The translations under genes were made by a program, and so were the position numbers. Shown here one piece after another: positions 1 to 5,319 of a stretch of 11,780 bases of DNA; the first letter of the stretch is position 1, and each line of letters starts with the position of its first letter. The notes beneath the pieces were generated by a model. It ran no database searches, was not told where the DNA came from, and worked only from the letters and a program-made list of their open reading frames with translations. Source of the DNA: an uncultured Desulfovibrio sp. (GTDB lineage: Bacteria > Desulfobacterota > Desulfovibrionia > Desulfovibrionales > Desulfovibrionaceae); NCBI GenBank assembly GCA_946490455.1, contig CAMLXE010000029.1:1-11780 (forward strand). Reading direction: 5' to 3'.

Positions 1-83
1 AATAAAAATGAATATTGTCGCGATTGATGTACCTTTGCTGATCTTGTTTCATGCTCTTGTTTGTGCTTTTCGTGATTTACGTA

Positions 84-99
84 TGGCATCCTTTGTGCA
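84..99 (+). promoter_or_regulatory. Candidate sigma-54 (-24/-12) promoter for the aldehyde dehydrogenase
   Basis: The 16 bases TGGCATCCTTTGTGCA carry GG at 85-86 and GC at 97-98 with exactly ten bases between them, the invariant spacing of sigma-54 promoters (consensus TGGCAC-N5-TTGC). One base of the -12 element differs (TGTGC for TTTGC or TTGC). Transcription would start near 110, leaving a leader of about 50 bases before the ATG at 163. No enhancer site could be identified in the 83 bases upstream, which are all the window shows. The match is by eye, and such matches occur by chance, so this is only a moderate call. Confidence 0.4.
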
Positions 100-162
100 T
101 GATTAGCAACGAGAGAAATCCTTTCCTCAGGACATGAATCCATATTTTCTTGGAGGTTCATC

Positions 163-1599
163 ATGAAGATGTTTATTGCTGGCGAATGGGTTACTGCTGA
201 TGAAATGAGGCCTGTCTACAATCCCTATGACAATTCCGTGGTGGATGAAATGCCCGTGGCAAAAGAGGCTGAAGTTGAGAAAGCCCTGGAAAGTGCGGTA
301 CGCGGCGCCAGTGTCATGGAAAAGATGCCTTACTGGAAACGTAGTGAAATCATCAACAAGGCTGCAGACATCTTTGCATCACGCAAGGAAAACATTGCCC
401 GGCTTATTTCTCAGGAAAATGGTAAGACCATTAATGAAGCGCGCGGTGAAGTGGACCGTACGGTGACAACACTGAAATCTTATGCTGATGCCATCAAATC
501 CATTTTTGGGGAAACACTTCCGTTGACCGGATATGCTGCAAATGGAGTGGAGAACAAATTCGGCTTTACCTACAGAGTGCCCTATGGCGTTGTTCTTGCC
601 ATTTCTCCCTTCAACATGCCGGTCAATATCCCAGGACACAAGATCGCTGCGGCGTTGGCAGCAGGAAATTCCGTTGTTTTCAAATCGGCATCCGATACTC
701 CTCTGGCAGCCGTACACTTGGTAGAATCCTTCCTTGAAGCAGGCCTGCCTGAAGAAGCCATACAATATATCACGGGTTCTGGTGGCAAGCTGGGTGTCAT
801 GCTTAGTGCTGACCAGCGGGTGCGTAATATCTGCTTTACCGGTAGTTATGCTACAGGCCATGAAATCTGCAAGGCTGCAGGCATGCGTAAGGTTGTCATG
901 GAGCTGGGCGGAAATGCACCTGTCGTTGTCATGCCGGATGCTTCCATTGATCGGGTCGTCTCAACGTTAAGCAGTAACGGGTATTACATGGCCGGGCAGG
1001 CCTGCGTTTCTCCGCAGCGCGCCTATGTCCATCAGAGCATTTATGAAGAAGTGATTGAACGGATGCGTGAGGCTGTGACTGCCAAGTATGTTCTGGGCAA
1101 TCCTCTTGATGAGCAGACGACAATGGGTCCCCTGATCCGTCATGCAGATGCTGTCCGTGTAGCCGAAACGATTGGAGAAGTCGCTTCGAAGGGTGGGCGT
1201 ATTCTTTGTGGAGGCAAACTTGACGGGAATTTTGTCACTCCGGCTGTTGTTGCAGACTGCACTCAAGATATGCGTATTTGTCGTGAAGAGCTTTTTGGAC
1301 CGGCTATCGCGTTCATGCCTTTCACCGACCTGGATGATGCCATCGAGAAGGCCAACGATACCGAATATGGCCTTTGTGCAGGCCTGTTTACGGAAAGTAT
1401 CGAGGCTGCCATGCAGATCGCCCACCGTGTAAAATCCGGCCTTATGCACATCAATTCTTCCAACTGGCGTATTGATCATATGCCCAATGGTGGGGTCAAG
1501 AACAGCGGTATTGGAAAGGAAGGAGGCATTTATGGTATTCTGGAAATGACGGAATCCAGAACGGTAATTATGCATCTTACTGATCGTGCCCCTTATTAA
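163..1599 (+). CDS. NAD(P)-dependent aldehyde dehydrogenase (ALDH superfamily)
   Basis: The 478-residue product is a full-length cytosolic aldehyde dehydrogenase that would oxidise an aldehyde to its acid with NAD(P)+. Visible catalytic residues are N151 in SPFNMP (oxyanion hole), E247 in ELGG (general base), C281 in GQACVS (nucleophile) and E375 in the EELFGP motif (coenzyme ribose). The usual Glu after the cofactor lysine (KxxE) is Ser here (KSASDTPL), a change often seen in NADP-using members, so NADP+ may be preferred. Overall it resembles the lactaldehyde/phosphonoacetaldehyde/sulfolactaldehyde-type branch more than betaine aldehyde dehydrogenases, but the substrate cannot be named. The start is secure: GGAGG at 152-156 lies six bases before the ATG. 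A possible sigma-54 promoter lies upstream, and an OsmC-family gene follows 104 bases downstream with no obvious terminator between, suggesting a two-gene unit. Confidence 0.92.
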   Translation: MKMFIAGEWVTADEMRPVYNPYDNSVVDEMPVAKEAEVEKALESAVRGASVMEKMPYWKRSEIINKAADIFASRKENIARLISQENGKTINEARGEVDRTVTTLKSYADAIKSIFGETLPLTGYAANGVENKFGFTYRVPYGVVLAISPFNMPVNIPGHKIAAALAAGNSVVFKSASDTPLAAVHLVESFLEAGLPEEAIQYITGSGGKLGVMLSADQRVRNICFTGSYATGHEICKAAGMRKVVMELGGNAPVVVMPDASIDRVVSTLSSNGYYMAGQACVSPQRAYVHQSIYEEVIERMREAVTAKYVLGNPLDEQTTMGPLIRHADAVRVAETIGEVASKGGRILCGGKLDGNFVTPAVVADCTQDMRICREELFGPAIAFMPFTDLDDAIEKANDTEYGLCAGLFTESIEAAMQIAHRVKSGLMHINSSNWRIDHMPNGGVKNSGIGKEGGIYGILEMTESRTVIMHLTDRAPY

Positions 1600-1703
1600 T
1601 TCATTCCATAAGGTACGATAGAATGCACCACAGGCGAACGATGCCGGAACACTGTGCATGACAGACGCCTTTCAGAACCACGTATTTCGTACAGGAGACT
1701 TTG

Positions 1704-2123
1704 ATGGGAGTTGTTTCAAAAGTAACCTATCGGGGGAATCTTCGCACAGAGTGTGTTCACCTGCAAAGCGGAGATACCATCCTTACGGATGCCCCTGTAG
1801 ACAACTGTGGAAAAGGTGAAGCTTTTTCCCCTACGGATCTTGTCGCAACGGCACTTGCTTCATGTGCAATGACAATTATAGGAATCCTTGACAGCAGGCT
1901 GAATCTTGGACTCGAGGGCACAGAAATTGAGGTAACCAAAAAGATGAATGCAGCGCCCCGACGAATCGGGGAAATTGACGTTGTCTTCAAGTTTCCTCAA
2001 AAAGAGTATTCACAGGCGGATAAATTGAGAATTCAGCGTGCAGTGGATACTTGTCCTGTCCATCTTTCTTTGCATCCTGATGTGCATCAGTGCTTTACTT
2101 TCATTTGGCCAAATGAAAAATAA
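1704..2123 (+). CDS. OsmC/Ohr-family thiol peroxidase
   Basis: The 139-residue product matches the OsmC/Ohr family, cytosolic enzymes that reduce organic hydroperoxides through two cysteines. Both are present: C54 in ALASCAMT, at the head of the long central helix, and C117 in DTCPVHLSLHP. The motif FSPTDLVATALASC just before the first cysteine is typical of the general OsmC branch rather than strict Ohr. The length is normal. ATG at 1704 is preferred over the TTG at 1701 because AGGAG at 1693-1697 is then six bases away instead of three. It probably shares a transcript with the aldehyde dehydrogenase upstream, which would pair aldehyde and peroxide removal. The last codons lie inside a perfect 20-base palindrome (2099-2118). 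The electron donor is unknown. Confidence 0.88.
   Translation: MGVVSKVTYRGNLRTECVHLQSGDTILTDAPVDNCGKGEAFSPTDLVATALASCAMTIIGILDSRLNLGLEGTEIEVTKKMNAAPRRIGEIDVVFKFPQKEYSQADKLRIQRAVDTCPVHLSLHPDVHQCFTFIWPNEK
2099..2118. repeat. Perfect 20-bp palindrome over the 3' end of the osmC-like gene
   Basis: Bases 2099-2118 are a perfect palindrome centred on GGCC (half-site TTTCATTTGG). It overlaps the last codons of the OsmC-like gene, and the stop codon follows at 2121-2123. There is no T-run after it on the plus strand, so it is not a standard terminator. It could be a protein-binding dyad, an mRNA 3'-end stabilising hairpin, or the first member of the inverted-repeat run that follows. Being perfectly self-complementary, it has no loop and would form a less stable RNA hairpin than its length suggests. 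Confidence 0.6.
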
Positions 2124-2136
2124 ATATTGGTAGTTG

Positions 2137-2482
2137 GATTGGGGCTATCACATGTCTTTACCTCAAGTAGACTGCGATGCCCCAATCTATAATAGAACTG
2201 CAATTTTTTTACATATAAATCTATTTGTTAGAGTGACCATAGTAATGGTCACATTTTTTATTGTTACTATAGTAACTATATTTATTCTCTTGGAGAGAAT
2301 AGATTATATCACTGGTGAGAATACCGGCATACAACTGTAAGAAAAATTCTATGATAGAACTATGAGTTTTTAGGATAGCCAGCTGCAAAAATAATCAACT
2401 GGGCTATAGTTATGCCAATCTACGGTAGATTGTTACCTATTTTCTCGGAAATAGGATAACAGAAAATTTTTGGTCTTTATCC
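2137..2482. repeat. Run of about nine short inverted repeats in an AT-rich convergent gap
   Basis: This stretch between the converging osmC and rlpA-like genes contains no convincing gene but a dense series of different dyads. They are: 2137-2145 with 2179-2187 (GATTGGGGC/GCCCCAATC); 2233-2240 with 2245-2252; the perfect 2263-2276 (GTTACTATAGTAAC); 2283-2290 with 2294-2301 (TATTCTCT/AGAGAATA); 2347-2352 with 2354-2359; 2375-2382 with 2399-2407 (one bulge); 2416-2423 with 2425-2432 (CAATCTAC/GTAGATTG); 2432-2442 with 2449-2460 (11 pairs, one bulged A); and 2454-2459 with 2477-2482. Arm sequences differ from each other, so this is not a classical tandem repeat. On the minus strand the 2347-2359 dyad is followed by five T, a weak candidate terminator for the rlpA-like gene. 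The rest are not terminator-like. Confidence 0.6.
2233..2259 (+). terminator. Intrinsic terminator downstream of the OsmC-like gene
   Basis: An 8-bp perfect stem (GTGACCAT with ATGGTCAC) closes a four-base AGTA loop and is followed by A and then six T. This is the best-formed plus-strand terminator in the gap, 110 bases after the osmC stop codon. It would end the aldehyde dehydrogenase-osmC transcript before it runs antisense into the converging rlpA-like gene. Confidence 0.6.
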
Positions 2483-3187
2483 TTGCATGGCCATGGAAAC
2501 GGGAATGCACAGGATATCTGTTCTGGGGCAGTTCTGTTTGAGCTTGTTGGAGGCCGCAAGTGCCTTATCATAGCGATAGAAAGGCCCGATCCCAACGAAG
2601 GAATGCATATTCCCCTGTGGAGATCTTTCTGCAAAAAGTCGAATGGAAGCCTGCGGGGAACTGTGATCTCCAGAATGGAATGACGTCCGCCGTGTGGCCT
2701 TGCGAAGAGAGGCTATTCCGGCTTCTCCCTCATGCTGATTTTTGATTGTCTTTACCTTGAGAAAAAAGGCGGTTCCATGCTGTACCGGGCGACCACGCCT
2801 GTCGGCAATAACTTCCACCTGTACAGGTGCAATGCCTCGTCGGACCATGTTCAGGCGGGATGCCGCTTCGCGGGATACATCAATAATCCAGTTTTTCTTT
2901 CGAGGCCCGCGATCATTGATACGAACCAGAAGGTGATTCCCATTGGAGAGATTGGTTACCCGAACGATGGTACCCAGAGGAAGAAATCGATGTGCGGCCG
3001 TAAGGGCCTTTTTGTCGTAGCGTTCGCCATTGGCTGTTTTTTGGCCATGGAACTTGTCACTGTAGAAAGAGGCTTTCCCTGTATAAACTTCAAATAAATG
3101 GCCAGGTGAATGGCATTCTGCTTGCGGAACCGCAAGAAACAGAACAAACATGGGGATAGCCAGCAGGAGTAGAACTCGTTTAGGCAT
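2477..3187 (-). CDS. rlpA: RlpA-like exported protein: double-psi beta-barrel plus SPOR-like tail
   Basis: The 236-residue product starts with a signal peptide (K3-R4, then a hydrophobic run to about residue 20, cleavage near 23-25), so it acts in the periplasm. Residues about 35-125 are an RlpA double-psi beta-barrel with the family signatures ASFYSDKFHGQKTANGE, TAAHRFLPLGT and RINDRGP. H66 and D92 have the same 26-residue spacing as the catalytic His/Asp reported for Pseudomonas RlpA, a lytic transglycosylase for denuded glycan strands at the septum. The last 50 residues (FVGIGPFYRYDKALAASNKL) look like a divergent SPOR peptidoglycan-binding domain. C25 follows the signal peptide, but the preceding Q-A-E is not a proper lipobox, so lipidation is doubtful. 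The start is supported by AAGGA (3197-3193) five bases before the ATG. Transcription converges on the osmC-like gene and diverges from hisH. Confidence 0.85.
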   Translation of the reverse strand: MPKRVLLLLAIPMFVLFLAVPQAECHSPGHLFEVYTGKASFYSDKFHGQKTANGERYDKKALTAAHRFLPLGTIVRVTNLSNGNHLLVRINDRGPRKKNWIIDVSREAASRLNMVRRGIAPVQVEVIADRRGRPVQHGTAFFLKVKTIKNQHEGEAGIASLRKATRRTSFHSGDHSSPQASIRLFAERSPQGNMHSFVGIGPFYRYDKALAASNKLKQNCPRTDILCIPVSMAMQG

Positions 3188-3827
3188 GGAAATCCTTGGA
3201 GTTTGTTAGGACGTCCCGGATAGACAGACACAGAATGCAGGAGGGACGCACCCGATCTTTTTGAAAGAAATACGATATTCTGTAAAGGCTATCTTTCGGA
3301 ACAGATTCTGTCAACCTGATTGCAAATAAGAGTGCAAACATAATCGTGTTCCATATGCTGTCTATATATTATATTGATATAATACATTTTTTATATTCAG
3401 ATAAAATCTGTTCAGAAAAGAAGCATTCTTTTTAGAAAGCCTTTTGACAAGAACATGTGTAGCTCATACCCGTTTTTTCGATACGAACATCATATGAATC
3501 ATGGCGACAGAATATTTTTGATTTTAAAATATAACTAATATATTTTAATGGATTAGGATGTAATTCCCATTGGGACAAGACGAAATGATCCTTTGTGAAA
3601 CGCGAAAAGACCCTTCGGAAGGCGTTTGAAGCTCAAAAAAAGTATTGAATGCATGTTTCAGCTCAGTGAGGATAAAAAAGAGGCTTTCTGAATGCATGAT
3701 GGCATTCTTTTATGGATTTTTCCCATCAGGATCAGGGAATTGCCGTTTGGGTTGTCTCTTGTCTCTGATAGAAATTTTCTGTAGAAAAGAGTTTATATTT
3801 AACATCCTTACTGTATTGAGTTGGTGT
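3188..3827. other. 640-base divergent intergenic region, AT-rich, with dyads, no gene seen
   Basis: No reading frame here has a convincing ribosome-binding site and family match. About 3330-3560 is strongly AT-rich and holds several dyads: 3368-3383 (ATTATAT-TG-ATATAAT), 3398-3410 (CAGAT-AAA-ATCTG), TTCG-ATA-CGAA at 3477-3487, and 3524-3532 with 3540-3548 (TTAAAATAT/ATATTTTAA). A TTGACA box at 3444-3449 points toward hisH but has no good -10 partner. Nearer hisH there is a nested hairpin (3598-3603 with 3622-3627, inner CTT/AAG arms) and a direct repeat GAATGCATG at 3647-3655 and 3690-3698. The second copy also forms a hairpin with GCATTC at 3702-3707. I saw no T-box sequence and no His-codon-rich leader peptide. 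The region probably holds the divergent promoters plus unknown regulatory elements or a degraded gene. Confidence 0.5.
3286..3314 (-). promoter_or_regulatory. Candidate sigma-70 promoter for the rlpA-like gene
   Basis: On the minus strand a perfect -35 box TTGACA (3314-3309) is followed after 17 bases by TAGCCT (3291-3286), a weak -10 matching three of six positions. It lies about 100 bases upstream of the rlpA-like start codon and points the right way. A short dyad ACAGATTCTGT (3302-3312) overlaps the -35 box and could be an operator. Confidence 0.35.
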
Positions 3828-4472
3828 ATGATTGCAATTCTTGATTACAAGGCTGGAAATCAGACCAGCGTGCGAAGGGCACTGGAGCATTTGGGAATTC
3901 CTTGTGTGATTACGGCTGATCCGGCATGTGTGGAAAGTGCGGCAGGAGTCATTTTTCCCGGTGTGGGAGCTGCCGGACAGGCCATGCGTCAGCTTGGAGA
4001 GTCCGGTCTGGATGAAGTGCTGCGCCATGTGGTGGCTTCAGGCCGTCCCTTGCTGGGCATTTGTCTCGGGTGCCAGATAATGCTGGACCATAGCGACGAG
4101 AATGATACGCGTACGCTTGGTCTTGTTCATGGGGAGTGCGTGCGATTTGCGGAGGGGCTTTGCGATGAGACAGGCGTGCCAATCAGAATTCCCCATATGG
4201 GCTGGAATACTCTTTCATACAGAAAGTCCAGTATATTGTTTGATGGCATTCCCGAAGATGCGGCATTTTATTTCGTACACAGCTACTATGTGCGGACAGA
4301 TCCTGAAAGGGAGATAGCTGTCAGCTCCTATGGTACAGAGTTTTGTGCGGCCTATGGTCAGGATGGCTTATGGGCCGTGCAGTTTCATCCAGAAAAGAGT
4401 GGCAGGCCAGGATTGCGCCTCCTGTCCAATTTTTATGCCTGGTGTCGGAAAAGGGGAGAACAGATATGCTGA
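3828..4472 (+). CDS. hisH: Imidazole glycerol phosphate synthase, glutaminase subunit
   Basis: The 214-residue product is a class I glutamine amidotransferase that releases ammonia from glutamine and channels it to HisF in the fifth step of histidine biosynthesis. The triad is complete: C79 in GICLGCQ (nucleophile elbow), and H187 and E189 in QFHPEKSG. The FPGVGAAG loop and YFVHSYY are typical of HisH. ATG at 3828 is chosen because MIAILDYKAGNQTSVRRALE is the normal HisH N-terminus. The frame stays open back to a TTG at 3645, but that 61-residue extension has no family resemblance. The ribosome-binding site is poor (only a GAG at 3818-3820), so translation may be weak. It overlaps hisF by seven bases, indicating translational coupling and equimolar subunits. 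No other his genes are in the window. Confidence 0.93.
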   Translation: MIAILDYKAGNQTSVRRALEHLGIPCVITADPACVESAAGVIFPGVGAAGQAMRQLGESGLDEVLRHVVASGRPLLGICLGCQIMLDHSDENDTRTLGLVHGECVRFAEGLCDETGVPIRIPHMGWNTLSYRKSSILFDGIPEDAAFYFVHSYYVRTDPEREIAVSSYGTEFCAAYGQDGLWAVQFHPEKSGRPGLRLLSNFYAWCRKRGEQIC

Positions 4473-5245
4473 CAAAAAGAGTGATTCCCTGTCTGGATGT
4501 GCGGAATGGCCGACTCACCAAGGGCGTCCGCTTTCAGGGAAATGAAGATATCGGTGACCCTGTAGAAACAGCCAGGCATTATTATGAGAGCGGAGCTGAT
4601 GAAATTGTCTTTTACGACATCACGGCTTCGCATGAGGCCAGAGGGATTTTTCTTGATGTGGTAGAGAAGGTGGCTTCGGAAATTTTTATTCCGTTTTCTG
4701 TCGGCGGAGGGATTTCTTCCGTTCAGGATATGCGGGCTGTACTGCTTGCCGGAGCTGAGAAAATTTCAGTCAATTCTGCTGCCGTCAGAAATCCGAGACT
4801 CATTGCCGAAGGGGCTGACGCCTTTGGCTCTCAGGCTGTAGTAGTCGGTATGGATGTCAGGCGGGTTCCAGTATCGGAAAGCATTCCTTCCGGATATGAG
4901 ATTGTTATTCATGGCGGACGGACGCCCATGGGATTGGATGCGCTTCTTTGGGCAAAACAGTGTGAAGAACTTGGGGCAGGGGAGCTGTGCGTCAACTCCA
5001 TTGATGCCGATGGAACAAAGGATGGGTATGAGCTGAACCTGACCCGCCTGATCAGTGAGACTGTGAGAATTCCCGTCATTGCGTCCGGAGGGGCCGGCAG
5101 CCCTGCACATATGGTAGATGCCGTAACGAAAGGTCGTGCTTCAGCTGCATTGATTGCCTCCATTGTTCACTTTGGTGAATATACCATCGGAGAACTGAAG
5201 GACTATATGGCCGCACATGGTGTTCCCGTTCGGCGTCACTGGTAA
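4466..5245 (+). CDS. hisF: Imidazole glycerol phosphate synthase, cyclase subunit
   Basis: The 259-residue product is the (beta/alpha)8-barrel partner of HisH. It uses ammonia to convert PRFAR into imidazole glycerol phosphate, feeding histidine synthesis, and AICAR, feeding purines. The two catalytic aspartates sit at their standard positions, D11 in IPCLDVRNGR and D130 in VVVGMDVRRV. The phosphate-binding loops FSVGGGI, SIDADGT and ASGGAG are intact. ATG at 4466 gives the standard N-terminus MLTKRVIPCLDV and overlaps the last seven bases of hisH, with a GGGGAG ribosome-binding site inside hisH. The length is normal. A GGDEF/TPR gene starts 74 bases downstream with no terminator between, so it may be co-transcribed. 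Confidence 0.96.
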   Translation: MLTKRVIPCLDVRNGRLTKGVRFQGNEDIGDPVETARHYYESGADEIVFYDITASHEARGIFLDVVEKVASEIFIPFSVGGGISSVQDMRAVLLAGAEKISVNSAAVRNPRLIAEGADAFGSQAVVVGMDVRRVPVSESIPSGYEIVIHGGRTPMGLDALLWAKQCEELGAGELCVNSIDADGTKDGYELNLTRLISETVRIPVIASGGAGSPAHMVDAVTKGRASAALIASIVHFGEYTIGELKDYMAAHGVPVRRHW

Positions 5246-5319
5246 TATTATAGTTATGAGGAGGTATCTTTCTGCAACTGGGGAGATATCTTCTCTTTTT
5301 TACTGTGGGGAACAGATAG

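Noticed and set aside
2134..2340. 68-residue hydrophobic reading frame on the plus strand after the osmC-like gene
   Set aside because: It has no ribosome-binding site, a non-ATG start, and its hydrophobic stretch is simply the translation of the AT-rich inverted repeats at 2233-2301.
2732..3097. 121-residue plus-strand frame
   Set aside because: It is antisense to the RlpA barrel domain, whose conserved motifs lie on the minus strand.
3645..3827. Upstream in-frame extension of hisH by 61 residues from a TTG
   Set aside because: The HisH family begins at MIAILDYKAGN (3828). The extension shows no HisH or signal-peptide character and starts at a TTG with no ribosome-binding site.
3828..5245. 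HisH/HisF as LPS-associated amidotransferase paralogues (WbpG/HisF2 type) linked to the sugar operon
   Set aside because: Both proteins carry canonical histidine-pathway signatures, and they are separated from the sugar operon by two unrelated genes, one on the opposite strand.
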